Below, piece after piece: positions 25,299 to 33,531 of a stretch of 52,930 nt of DNA. Under the pieces are notes generated by a model that was given only the letters and a program-made list of their open reading frames with translations, made no database searches and was not told where the DNA came from. The position numbers and the translations under genes were made by a program. Source of the stretch: Oscillatoriales cyanobacterium. Its GTDB lineage: Bacteria; Cyanobacteriota; Cyanobacteriia; CACIAM-69d. The first letter of the stretch is position 1. Every line of letters begins with the position of its first letter. The stretch spans positions 1 to 52,930 of the forward strand of contig RDXB01000071.1 of assembly GCA_004292515.1 (NCBI GenBank), written 5' to 3'.

Positions 25299-25446
25299 TA
25301 TCCCGCCGTGTGACTGACAAGCCATATCCAGTGTCGATGGGTCTGGGGAGCTATGCTGTCAGTTCGCTTCTCTCGGACCAGACACAATCCCTAATCCTTA
25401 CAAGAAATTTTGAGAAGGGTTAGATGGATTGTCGGAACCCTAGAAG
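25244..25446 (-). promoter_or_regulatory. Guanidine-I (ykkC) riboswitch controlling gdmH
   Basis: On the minus strand the three conserved blocks of the ykkC/guanidine-I aptamer occur in order: CTAGGGTTCCG (about 25443-25433), TGGTCCGAGAGA (25380-25369) and ACACGGCGGGATAAAAGCCC followed by GGGAGG (25311-25286). The variable stem between the first two is long, ATCCATC... with GGATTG.... The 3' strand of the aptamer merges into a hairpin reaching 25244, the likely expression platform. The gdmH ATG lies about 115 bases beyond the hairpin. Guanidine binding should relieve termination. The class is established for guanidine export and breakdown genes. Confidence 0.95.
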
Positions 25447-25473
25447 CTTTCAATTTTTATTGAATTGGAGCAT

Positions 25474-25516
25474 AGACTATCGATAAATGAATAACAAATT
25501 TGTATCTCTTACTACA
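25474..25516 (-). promoter_or_regulatory. NtcA-activated-type promoter of the guanidine cluster
   Basis: The minus strand has TGTA-N8-TACA (TGTAGTAAGAGATACA, 25516-25501), the full NtcA consensus, then exactly 22 bases and a TAN3T -10 box TAGTCT (25479-25474). This is the classical spacing of NtcA-activated promoters, with transcription expected near 25467, some 20 bases before the riboswitch. An overlapping sigma-70-like pair TTGTTA-N17-TATGCT is also present. NtcA is the global nitrogen regulator of cyanobacteria, activated by 2-oxoglutarate under nitrogen limitation. Confidence 0.85.
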
Positions 25517-25640
25517 GGAATCTGCCTATTTTCTTAAGCTTGGCAGGTCATGGCCCCATGATCGCCCCTGCGCGATCGCCTGACAAAATTATTTAGTGAT
25601 CATTTCGATTGAATTCTTTAGAAAAATTCTTCAATGACCC

Positions 25641-27386
25641 TCAAGTGGTGCCAGAAAACCAGCGATCGAGCATCTGTTCAAAGTCTCTAGGCTGAATGAA
25701 CAGATCCTGATAAAACCCCATGGATTGGCTGAGACTTTTGATGAGGGGATCGTCACTGAGCGCCACCGAATCTCCGATTAAATAGCCATAATCAAACCCC
25801 AGTTGTCTACTCAGCCGCCAATAGAAATGGCTGACATAGCTGGGGGCAAAGCATTCTAGAATTCGCGTTCCTGCTGCACAAAAGAGTGTATTGGTAAAAG
25901 CCGCGCCGTGGGGCCCCAACACCCATTGGGCCTCGGAAAACAGCATCACTTGCTCAGTAAAAGATAGCCCCTCGGGTACGGTTTCAAAGCCCCAACGATC
26001 AAGCAACGGTTGCAACTCAGCTTCGTTCACGATTCGGCGGCTTTGCGATCGCGACAGGTAGAGCCGTCGCCAGGGCCGGGTGGGCGGTTGGGGCAAGAGT
26101 CGATCGCGCAGGTTTTGCAGACTCGATCGGCAGCCTTCAATCAAGCTGGCAGTGTTAAACACCCAGAGTCGATCGGCTTGGAGGTGGGGCAATTGCTCAC
26201 TGGTTAAACAGCGATCGGGCGCAATTCCAAGGGCGGTCAAGCTGTTGGTTTGAAACGGCAGCGATCGCCCATCAAAGTACCAATAATCGATCGCCTGGCC
26301 CGTTTGGTTGCAGTAGTCCAGCAACTCCACCACCTGCGGCAAAAATTCCACCACCCAGTGGAAATAGTTAGCCGTATGTTGCTTGGCAATCACCGCCACA
26401 TTACCCGCGATCGGCGTGGGCGATGGTAGGCGATCGGAGGTGGCAATCAGCCGATCGACCCCAATCCCCAAGCCCTCAACCACTGCGCCGGCCCGGTTCC
26501 AAATCACCCGGTTATAGGTGTCCACCCAGGCCCGCCCCTGTTCGATCGCCACCAGTTGGCGTGGCGGTTCGCAGAGGGGACTCAACACCGGAAATGCTCC
26601 CAAGGGGCGATCGGGCAGGATCGATCGCGCGGCTGGCAATTCATAAGGCTCGGGGCGGGGTGGTTCCCAGGCGATCGCCACCCCTGCGGCCGGGTCGGTT
26701 GCCAATGGGAGGGTGGCGATCGGTTCTGCCGGGGGCACAAACTCCGCCACCAGTTCCGGCGGAATCAACCGACAAAAGCAATCCCGCGCTTGGTCGGGCC
26801 GCCCCAACCCGTTCAGGGCATCGAACAGCAGGTTATAGGGTGCATCATCGGCCGGGGCAATGTGTAGCGATCGCAAGCACCAGCCCACCGCCGCCGACCA
26901 ATCGCCCTGGCGCATCAACTGCCGCACCGAAGGAACCAACGCCGCCACCAAGGCCCGATCGATTTGGCCAGCGGCCGATCGCCGATCGCGCCGTCGCAAC
27001 CAGCGGCTCAAATCCTCCAGGGTTTGCAGGGACATGGTAGCCGGGTCGAGCTGGGCCACCTGCAAAAACTGCTCGATCGCCTCGTCCGGTTCCCCCAACT
27101 GCCAGAGCAATTGCCCCAACTCCCAGCGGGCCAAGGCTTCCGCCCTGGCCCCACCGGCCAACCCCGTGGCGATCGCCCGTTCCCAGGATCGCCGCGCCGC
27201 CGCCAACCGCCCCGCCACTTGCAACGACTGGGCCAGGGAAGCGTAGGCCACGGCCGACTGGGGCTCCAGCAGAATCGCCGATCGATCCGAGGCGATCGCC
27301 CCCGCACGATCACCCTGATCACGACAAGCGGCCGCTCGATCGAGCAGCCGCTTTACCTCTAACCGGGCGATCGCCGGATCAGCCAT
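25641..27386 (-). CDS. TPR-repeat protein with GT61-family glycosyltransferase domain
   Basis: The 581-residue protein has N-terminal TPR helices (about 1-215; AACRDQGDRAGAIASDRSAI, ALARWELGQLLWQLGEPDEA, DAPYNLLFDALNGLGRPDQA). A GT61 (DUF563) domain follows from about 290. Hallmarks are KQHTANYFHWVVEFLPQVVE, RLYLSRSQSRRIVNEAEL, GFETVPEGLSFTEQVMLFSE and WVLGPHGAAFTNTLFCAAGT. GT61 enzymes (xylosyl- or N-acetylglucosaminyl-type in eukaryotes) act on polysaccharides or glycoproteins; bacterial members are poorly studied and the sugar is unknown. No signal peptide is seen. It starts 21 bases after ccsA on the same strand and may be co-transcribed with it. Confidence 0.82.
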   Translation of the reverse strand: MADPAIARLEVKRLLDRAAACRDQGDRAGAIASDRSAILLEPQSAVAYASLAQSLQVAGRLAAARRSWERAIATGLAGGARAEALARWELGQLLWQLGEPDEAIEQFLQVAQLDPATMSLQTLEDLSRWLRRRDRRSAAGQIDRALVAALVPSVRQLMRQGDWSAAVGWCLRSLHIAPADDAPYNLLFDALNGLGRPDQARDCFCRLIPPELVAEFVPPAEPIATLPLATDPAAGVAIAWEPPRPEPYELPAARSILPDRPLGAFPVLSPLCEPPRQLVAIEQGRAWVDTYNRVIWNRAGAVVEGLGIGVDRLIATSDRLPSPTPIAGNVAVIAKQHTANYFHWVVEFLPQVVELLDYCNQTGQAIDYWYFDGRSLPFQTNSLTALGIAPDRCLTSEQLPHLQADRLWVFNTASLIEGCRSSLQNLRDRLLPQPPTRPWRRLYLSRSQSRRIVNEAELQPLLDRWGFETVPEGLSFTEQVMLFSEAQWVLGPHGAAFTNTLFCAAGTRILECFAPSYVSHFYWRLSRQLGFDYGYLIGDSVALSDDPLIKSLSQSMGFYQDLFIQPRDFEQMLDRWFSGTT

Positions 27387-27407
27387 GAACCCTAGGAGCC
27401 ATGAACG

Positions 27408-28418
27408 TTAGAAGAACCAGCCATAGGAATGCAGCCCCTTACCCAGCAGGTTCACGCCCAGGTAGCAAACCCAGACCACCCCGAAGCCCACCGCCGCCAA
27501 GATTGCCGGCCGGCGACCTTGCCAGCCCTTGGTCAGGCGGGCGTGCAGGTAAGCCGCAAACACCAGCCAGGTAATGAACGCCCAGGTTTCCTTCGGGTCC
27601 CAGCTCCAGTAAGACCCCCAAGCCTCGTTGGCCCACACGCCCCCGGCAATGATCCCGATCGTCAGCAGCGGAAAGCCCAAGCCGATCGTCCGGTAGCTGA
27701 TGTTGTCCAAGGTGTCCGCCAAGGTCAGGCGCTGGGGCGACAGGTTCACTGCCGTCTCTGCCGTCTCTGCCGCTGGGCGATCGAGCAGGGCCACGCCCCC
27801 ATCGGAGCCGATCGCGAGGGCCGGTTCCGGTTCGATCGCCGCTGGGGTCACCGCCAAGCGCGCCACCTTATCCCGGAAGCTGCCCGTGCCCACAGAACTG
27901 CCGCGTAGGGTGATGTTTTGCCCCTTGGTCACAATCAAAAAGGCGATCGCCAACAGTGATCCCACCATCAGCGCCGAATAGCTCAACATCATCACGCTCA
28001 CATGCATCATCAGCCAGTTGGACTTCAGGGCCGGCACCAACGGCTCCGAGCCTTGCATCGTGTCTGGCAGCGACAGGGCCGCAAAGGCCGTAATCCCCAT
28101 GGCCACAGGGGCAGTGACAATGCCCACCCAGCGGCTGCGGCTGCTGCGCTCGGCCAACAAATGCACCGCCGTAATCCCCCAAGCCAGGAAAAACAGCGAT
28201 TCGTATAAATTGCTCAACGGAAAATAGCCCGCCTCAATCCAGCGTGCCCCCAGCAGGGCGGCGATGCAGAGATTGGCGATCGCCATGCCAGCTGTGCCCA
28301 GGGAGCCGAGCAGCGTCCATTGCGGAAACGCGGCCCCCACCCAATACAGCAGCATCGTGACCAACAGCAGGCCGAACGATGTGTTATCTAACCAAGTTTG
28401 CAGTACAACCAAATCCAT
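27408..28418 (-). CDS. ccsA: Cytochrome c biogenesis haem-handling protein CcsA (Ycf5-type)
   Basis: This 336-residue thylakoid/plasma membrane protein belongs to system II cytochrome c assembly; with its partner it carries haem across the membrane and presents it to apocytochromes. About eight transmembrane helices are visible. The tryptophan-rich haem loop reads [20 protein letters not shown], the WWD motif of the family, and ends [10 protein letters not shown] hydrophilic insert of about 60 residues (about 165-230) between helices is usual in cyanobacterial forms. Database names vary: this protein is called CcsA in chloroplasts (ycf5) and often CcsB in bacterial annotation. The partner ycf44-type gene is not in the window. 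The gene begins at ATG 28418. Confidence 0.92.
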   Translation of the reverse strand: MDLVVLQTWLDNTSFGLLLVTMLLYWVGAAFPQWTLLGSLGTAGMAIANLCIAALLGARWIEAGYFPLSNLYESLFFLAWGITAVHLLAERSSRSRWVGIVTAPVAMGITAFAALSLPDTMQGSEPLVPALKSNWLMMHVSVMMLSYSALMVGSLLAIAFLIVTKGQNITLRGSSVGTGSFRDKVARLAVTPAAIEPEPALAIGSDGGVALLDRPAAETAETAVNLSPQRLTLADTLDNISYRTIGLGFPLLTIGIIAGGVWANEAWGSYWSWDPKETWAFITWLVFAAYLHARLTKGWQGRRPAILAAVGFGVVWVCYLGVNLLGKGLHSYGWFF

Positions 28419-28710
28419 AGCGTCGGCGGGTTTGATATAGCCCTAGTAATCCCCAGGATCTACCCTATCAAGTTCGGTGATGGTAGTAGCCCTGCGGTAA
28501 ACAGAAGTGGGGACTTCGGGCGGGATGTGATCGCGGTGTCTTCTTTAAAAACCTTATACCAATTCCCCTAGCGAATGCTGGCCAGGAATTTTCTGAATCC
28601 ATGGCCAGGCCGTGGGGGGAGCCAGTTGAACAGGGCGGCTAGACTGGGTTGGGCGGGGCGATTCCCGCATTGTTGGCCCCTAGCAACTGGCCCCAAAAGG
28701 AGGTGTAACC

Positions 28711-29085
28711 GTGAATCTTGACCCAGCAGCAACACCGGATGATGGCCAGGCGGCCCAAAAACGGGCGATCGCCTTTTTAACGATGGACATTCAGCGGGCG
28801 CGGGCGGCGGCGATCGAGCTGGCGGAAAAACTGGCGGCGGTGCGATCGGGCGAGCTGGCCAGTTGGGAGCGGCTGGGAAATGCCTATTGCCTGAATTTGC
28901 ATCCCGATCGCGCCACGATCGAGGACACGATCGACGACCAATCGGCCACCTGTACCCTCTCGATCGACGACTTCGCGCAATTGGTGCAGGATTGGATCAC
29001 GAATTTAGATTTGGATTCAAATTTGGATGCAAATTTAGATTCAGACTCAGATTTAGACCCAGACTCAGATTCTCCAAGCGATTAA
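28711..29085 (+). CDS. Conserved-looking small protein with Asp-rich tail
   Basis: The frame starts with GTG at 28711 behind an excellent Shine-Dalgarno (AAAAGGAGGTG, 10 bases before the start), which decides both gene and start. The 124-residue product has a helical middle (IAFLTMDIQRARAAAIELAE KLAAVRSGELASWERLGNAY), a SIDDFAQLVQDWI segment, and an extremely acidic tail of Asp/Ser/Asn (about 102-122) encoded by decayed short DNA repeats (GATTTAGAT / GATTCAGAT). I know no function. It is followed after 2 bases by a membrane protein gene, so the two form an operon. Confidence 0.75.
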   Translation: MNLDPAATPDDGQAAQKRAIAFLTMDIQRARAAAIELAEKLAAVRSGELASWERLGNAYCLNLHPDRATIEDTIDDQSATCTLSIDDFAQLVQDWITNLDLDSNLDANLDSDSDLDPDSDSPSD

Positions 29086-29087
29086 CC

Positions 29088-29552
29088 ATGCTTCCCTGGT
29101 TATCCCTGCGCCAATTTTGGTTCGCGTTTGTCGGCTATTTACTCTTCAGTACGATTCTGTTTATGGGCAGCTCATTCACGATGCTGGCCTGGATTGTTTA
29201 TCTATTTTTGCTGTTGCCAGTTTATGGCGGCTTGCTGATTGTGTTGCTGACTTTGACCCATCGCTATCGAGGGTGGCGCTTGCGGGTGCGATCGCCCTTG
29301 GCGATCATTACTGGGATGACGCAAATCTTGGCGATCATCACCAGTCCTGGCAACTGCTACGGGTTCAAGCAGGGCAACCAATGCTACAGTCTGGCCCAAG
29401 TTTGGTGGGGCAATGTGGGGGAAATTAGCTTCCAAAACCAGCCGCCCCATTGGACGGCGATCGAACAGGCGTTTTATCCTTTACTCGCCATCCATGTGGC
29501 AATGTTATTGCTGACGACCGTGACCCTACGGCGATCATCTGCCTCGGTTTAA
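29088..29552 (+). CDS. Small membrane protein, unknown function
   Basis: From the ATG at 29088 the 154-residue product MLPWLSLRQFWFAFVGYLLF... shows four hydrophobic segments: about 10-30, 33-55 (MLAWIVYLFLLLPVYGGLLI), 73-88 and 130-146. There is a polar loop with NCYGFKQGNQCY between the last two, whose two Cys could form a disulfide. The start follows the previous gene's stop after 2 bases, so translation is probably coupled. A longer frame reaching back to 28863 overlaps the previous gene in another frame and is not used. I recognise no family. Confidence 0.75.
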   Translation: MLPWLSLRQFWFAFVGYLLFSTILFMGSSFTMLAWIVYLFLLLPVYGGLLIVLLTLTHRYRGWRLRVRSPLAIITGMTQILAIITSPGNCYGFKQGNQCYSLAQVWWGNVGEISFQNQPPHWTAIEQAFYPLLAIHVAMLLLTTVTLRRSSASV

Positions 29553-29667
29553 GGCTTGAATCATTCGGAACAGCATCGATCGCCCAGACCGACCACCGTG
29601 TTGCCTTCCAGAACATCGCTACATCGCTAGTCCCCAGCGATCGCATCAAGCCAACAAGCACCAATGG

Positions 29668-30159
29668 CTAGGCCGGGCGGACACGCATCAACACTTGGTC
29701 AAACTCCACCGGCTGACCATTCTCAACCAAGACTTCAACCACCTCACCGCTAACTTCCGATTCCAGCTCGTTCATTAGCTTCATGGCTTCGATGATACAA
29801 ACGGTCTGACCCGTCGAAACCCGATCGCCCGGCTGCACAAACGGGGCTTCACCCGGAGCCGGTGCGCGATAGAACGTGCCCACCATCGGCGACTTGATTT
29901 CCAGCAGTTTGGGGTCGTTGAGAGGCGGGGGCGAAGATGGTGGCATCGTCGGCTCGCTCAAGGGAGCCATGATCGGTGAGGCCGCCAAAGTCGGCGCTGT
30001 GGCCACAGCCACCGGAGCGATCGCCGTACCTGCTGCTGCCATTGCTACGGCCTTGCGCACCGTCAGCTCATAGTCACCTTGCTTGAGGGTTACCTCGGCA
30101 ATGTCCGTTTGGCTCAACACCAATAGCAGTTCCCGCAATTCATCAAAGTCCAGCGGCAC
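29668..30159 (-). CDS. accB: Biotin carboxyl carrier protein of acetyl-CoA carboxylase
   Basis: AccB carries carboxybiotin between the biotin carboxylase and carboxyltransferase subunits in the first step of fatty acid synthesis. The 163-residue protein has the N-terminal helix [20 protein letters not shown], an Ala/Pro-rich linker (about 38-82) and the biotinyl domain (about 84-162). The biotinylated Lys127 lies in the motif EAMKLMNE. The start is a GTG at 30159 with GGAG upstream (TTAGGAGCGAGACGACCC). It follows efp on the same strand after 379 bases; efp-accB adjacency is common in bacteria. Confidence 0.95.
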   Translation of the reverse strand: MPLDFDELRELLLVLSQTDIAEVTLKQGDYELTVRKAVAMAAAGTAIAPVAVATAPTLAASPIMAPLSEPTMPPSSPPPLNDPKLLEIKSPMVGTFYRAPAPGEAPFVQPGDRVSTGQTVCIIEAMKLMNELESEVSGEVVEVLVENGQPVEFDQVLMRVRPA

Positions 30160-30538
30160 GGGTCGTCTCGCTCCTAATCGCAGAATGTTAAAGCTTTAAA
30201 AGAAGGGGTGACTGAAAACGGTCTTTATATAGAACGCTAGAACGTAAACACCAGCGCAATAGGGAGATCGAACCAGCGTGGGTTGAATTGCGGAGGCATT
30301 CGGACACCGAGTTCCCAGAGGGTGCGATCGATCGGTTCGCGATTAGGTTAATGACTGGGTCAGCCAGTTAAGCTTGCCAGTCGTGGAACTCATCCTAGTC
30401 GGGAAACCAAAGGGAGCAGCGATCGCCCCAGTCGGATCAAGGTCGCGTCACGGATCGTTTCGTATCGGTTGTAACACCTGACAGCATGATTGGGGACGAT
30501 CGCTGAAAAATTACCTCGCTCCGCCCCCAACCACCGGG
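30160..30538. other. Gap between efp and accB
   Basis: No gene is seen. The part next to accB is AT-rich on the minus strand (GTTCTATATAAAGACCG, TTTTAAAGCTTTAAC) and could hold an accB promoter, so accB need not rely on efp transcription. No clear terminator was found after efp. Confidence 0.4.
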
Positions 30539-31102
30539 CTAGTTGTTCTCGCGGCCCAGATATTTATCTTCGCGAGTATCAATTTTCAGCTTCTCACCCA
30601 CGGAAATAAAGAGGGGAACCATCACCGTTGCGCCAGTCTCCAGCTTTGCAGGTTTTTGACCACCCGTTGCGGTGTCGCCTTTCACGCCCGGATCGGTTTC
30701 AACGACTTCCAACACCACCGTGTTCGGCAAGTCCACCTCAATCACCTTACCGTTCCAGGTGACCACCTGCACTTCCATGCCTTCCTTGAGGTATTTGACG
30801 CGATCGCCAATTTGTGCAGACTTAATCGGCATTTCCTCATAGCTGCGCATGTCCATGAAGACGTAATCATCTCCATCCATGTAGGTGTGCTGCATGTCGC
30901 TCTTTTCGAGCGTTGCTTGCGGCACCGTTTCACCCGCGCGGAAAGTACGCTCGACCACGCCGCCGGTTTGAACGTTTTTCAGCTTCGTGCGGACGAATGC
31001 CGCGCCTTTACCGGGTTTGACATGTAGAAACTCGACGACACGCCAGACAGCACTGTCTAGCTCGATCGTGACACCGGGGCGAAAATCGTTACTGGAAATC
31101 AT
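30539..31102 (-). CDS. efp: Translation elongation factor P
   Basis: EF-P relieves ribosome stalling at polyproline stretches. The start at ATG 31102 gives [20 protein letters not shown] and the normal 187 residues; an upstream frame would add nine unconserved residues. Domain I has the tip loop [17 protein letters not shown] with the conserved Lys32. Domains II and III follow with [20 protein letters not shown] and [20 protein letters not shown], ending [12 protein letters not shown]. No dedicated modification gene (epmA-like) is nearby. It is divergent from the cyclophilin gene; about 284 bases between them carry both promoters. Confidence 0.96.
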   Translation of the reverse strand: MISSNDFRPGVTIELDSAVWRVVEFLHVKPGKGAAFVRTKLKNVQTGGVVERTFRAGETVPQATLEKSDMQHTYMDGDDYVFMDMRSYEEMPIKSAQIGDRVKYLKEGMEVQVVTWNGKVIEVDLPNTVVLEVVETDPGVKGDTATGGQKPAKLETGATVMVPLFISVGEKLKIDTREDKYLGRENN

Positions 31103-31386
31103 CGGAAGCGGGGTTACAAAGCGCCGCAAGCGGGCGAAGGACGGGATACACTCTACCGCTTTTTGGGGCCGTTGGGTATGGCAGCGGGAAATCTGGAATC
31201 GACCGGGCTATGGGAAGATTGGAAAGACGATCGCCCGGTAGACGTTCGATTGGATAAGGGTTTTTTCCTCCGATCTCGCTAATCACCCTTGGCGGATCCA
31301 GCAATGGGTGATCGGAGAGACGCTGCTCAAGGATCGAGACCGAATTCGCTCCGTATTTCGCTCCGTATTTTGCTTAGTATTCCATC

Positions 31387-32562
31387 ATGAAAGAGTCGAT
31401 TGTGTTGATCCCGCGCTGGTTTGACATGGCCATGGCTTGGCTCAAGCGAGTCTGGCACGATCGATCCCCGCAACTGCGATCGGTTTTGCGATCGGTTTGC
31501 AGTTGGGCGATCGCCCTCGGGCTAGTTTGGGGTGGCTGGAGCCTGAGCACCGCTCCTGCTTGGGCTGCTCTGCCAGCGGGAAATGCGATCACAGACGGCA
31601 GGGCCCTGCTGCGCTACTCCCTACCAATCAACAATGTCCCCATTCGCAAAATTCAAGCCGAAGTGGAGTCGATCGCCAGTGCCCTGCGGGCCAAGCGCTG
31701 GGGCCCCATCGCCAGCAGCCTCAAGTCTGCCGATCGGCTGGTGAACACCAAGCGTGATGCCATCTTGGCCAGTGTCCAAGCTGATCGCCAAGCCGATGCC
31801 GCCGCCCAGCTCGATGCAATCAGCGCAGGCATTCTAAAAGCAACCACCGCCGTCGAAACCAAAGACAAATCCGCCGTTTGGATAAGCCGCCGGGAAATTC
31901 TCGATGCAGTTGGGGTCATCGAATCAGCCATGGTCGAAGGCTTCCCCTTTGAAGTGCCCGCCGCCTACAGCAACCTGCCCCAACTCAAAGGCCGCGCCAC
32001 GATCGACATCGAAACCAGCAAAGGCAACGTGACGGTCGTGGTTGATGGCTACAGCGCCCCCGTCACCGCCGGTAACTTTGTGGATCTAGTGCAGCGTGGT
32101 TTCTATGATGGGTTGCCCTTCACCCGCGCCGAAGATTCCTATGTCCTACAATTTGGCGATCCCGACGGCCCCGAAGAAGGCTTTATCGATCCGAAAACCA
32201 AGCAATATCGCGCCATTCCCCTAGAAATTCTGGCCCAGGGTGACAAAGAACCCACCTACGGGATCACGCTCGAAGATGCTGGTCGTTATGGTGACTTGCC
32301 CGTGCTGCCCTTTTCCTCCTATGGGGCATTAGCGATGGCACGACCTGAGCCAGATCCAGATGGTGGATCGTCGCAGGTATTTTTCTTCCTGTTTGAACCC
32401 GAATTAACACCAGCCGGTGCCAACTTGTTGGATGGTCGCTATGCCGTATTTGGCTACACGATTAGTAATGGCAAAGCCGTTCTCGACAAGATTCGTCCCG
32501 GCGACAAAATCATCAAAGCCAAGGTGATTGATGGGCTTGAGAACCTCATTCAGCCATCCTAA
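31387..32562 (+). CDS. Cyclophilin-type peptidyl-prolyl isomerase, lumenal CYP38/TLP40-like
   Basis: The 391-residue protein has a signal sequence (about 30-58; SVCSWAIALGLVWGGWSLST APAWA, with the AxA site at AWA). A helical bundle domain follows (about 70-185; LPINNVPIRKIQAEVESIAS, RLVNTKRDAILASVQADRQA) and a cyclophilin domain (about 200-388; ATIDIETSKGNVTVVVDGYS APVTAGNFVDLVQRGFYDG, FTRAEDSYVLQFGDP). The order matches plant CYP38/TLP40 and its cyanobacterial homologues, which act in the thylakoid lumen or periplasm in photosystem II assembly. Several residues for isomerase activity differ from classical cyclophilins, so it may be a chaperone rather than an active enzyme. Confidence 0.87.
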   Translation: MKESIVLIPRWFDMAMAWLKRVWHDRSPQLRSVLRSVCSWAIALGLVWGGWSLSTAPAWAALPAGNAITDGRALLRYSLPINNVPIRKIQAEVESIASALRAKRWGPIASSLKSADRLVNTKRDAILASVQADRQADAAAQLDAISAGILKATTAVETKDKSAVWISRREILDAVGVIESAMVEGFPFEVPAAYSNLPQLKGRATIDIETSKGNVTVVVDGYSAPVTAGNFVDLVQRGFYDGLPFTRAEDSYVLQFGDPDGPEEGFIDPKTKQYRAIPLEILAQGDKEPTYGITLEDAGRYGDLPVLPFSSYGALAMARPEPDPDGGSSQVFFFLFEPELTPAGANLLDGRYAVFGYTISNGKAVLDKIRPGDKIIKAKVIDGLENLIQPS

Positions 32563-32854
32563 TTCTGCGATTGGATGATCCAATCTCTCAAACGGTTAAT
32601 CCTGTTAGAGGATGTCTGAACAGCCAAATTTGATACCCTACATGCCCCATCGATCGATGTCGATGTGGCCAAGGGTCTTGAGCCTCTTGCTGCCACGACT
32701 ATGGGTGCATAGCTCGCGCCAAAAGCTACTTTGCAGATATTCCCCCAGAACCAACTCTATTTGAGTCATTGGATCAGCCCTTTCAGACCGCTGCCAGCTC
32801 TCAGATCTGGCGACTACCCTGAATCTGCATCCACCTAATCTGCAATTGTCTGAA

Positions 32855-32885
32855 ATAGGGACTGGAAGATCCAGTTCCTATTTTT
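32855..32885 (+). terminator. Strong plus-strand intrinsic terminator with no adjacent gene
   Basis: ATAGGGACTGGA-AGA-TCCAGTTCCTAT is a 12-bp stem with one G-T pair, followed by TTTTATTTG. The nearest plus-strand gene (cyclophilin) ended 292 bases earlier, so it ends either a long 3' UTR or a separate small RNA. Confidence 0.75.
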
Positions 32886-32888
32886 ATT

Positions 32889-32940
32889 TGAGCCTTTCAA
32901 CTGAGCCTTTCAACTGAGCCTTTCAACTGAGCCTTTTGAT
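32889..32940 (+). repeat. 13-bp tandem repeat
   Basis: TGAGCCTTTCAAC is present three times in a row (32889, 32902, 32915) plus a partial fourth unit, immediately after the terminator's T-run. Confidence 0.9.
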
Positions 32941-33531
32941 TAGACCTCCTGTGGGAATCAGTGAATAGCTCCTCCTCCCCTAGTCCCTTTTTCTAGGATG
33001 GGTGAAGAGGAGCCAGAAATCAGGGTTTTCAGCGATCGCATTTCGGATCTGCAAGTCCCTTTCCTAATCTGAAACCAGATTTGAAACCGAATTTGGAACC
33101 GGGATTTAGGGTCAGGGTCTGACTGGGTGCAAAAGATCTAGAGATCTATTGAGTGACTATCGGACTAGATGGTCATTGGACTGAAATCTTGCCCATGGGT
33201 GGTCATTGGACGAGATGGTTACTGGACTGAAATCTTGCTCAATCATCAGCACCATTAGCACACAGCACATCTCAAATTGCTCAGGCTGGTAAGGGTTGCA
33301 AGCTATCGAAGGGATTCTCACAAGGGATTCTCATCTGGAGCAGTTGCCAAGGCCAGGTGACACAACAGCATCCTATGACCATTGCTATTTCCTTGCCTGC
33401 GTCATCCCCTCGATCGGGGGCGATCGCCCATTTCTCCCACCCCACCACAGACCCCTACGGCAACGCGGTTCAGGAAGACCGCTATGATGGAGGGGTTTGA
33501 AATATGAAGTTTTTTTGCTTAAACCTTGTCA

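Larger units (their letters stand above)
32563..33531. other. Gene-free 0.97 kb between the cyclophilin and transporter genes
   Basis: No protein gene is convincing. Contents from left: a small hairpin right after the stop (ATTGG-ATGA-CCAAT); the motif GAGGATGTCTGAACAG; a decayed relative of the 3'-end repeat core (CCAAGGGTCTTGAGCCTCTTG, 32674-32694); a strong plus-strand terminator (32855-32885); a 13-bp tandem repeat (32889-32940); an imperfect long hairpin (32968-33013); and a duplicated 22-base motif containing ACTGGACTGAAATCTTGC (about 33170-33240). Confidence 0.55.
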
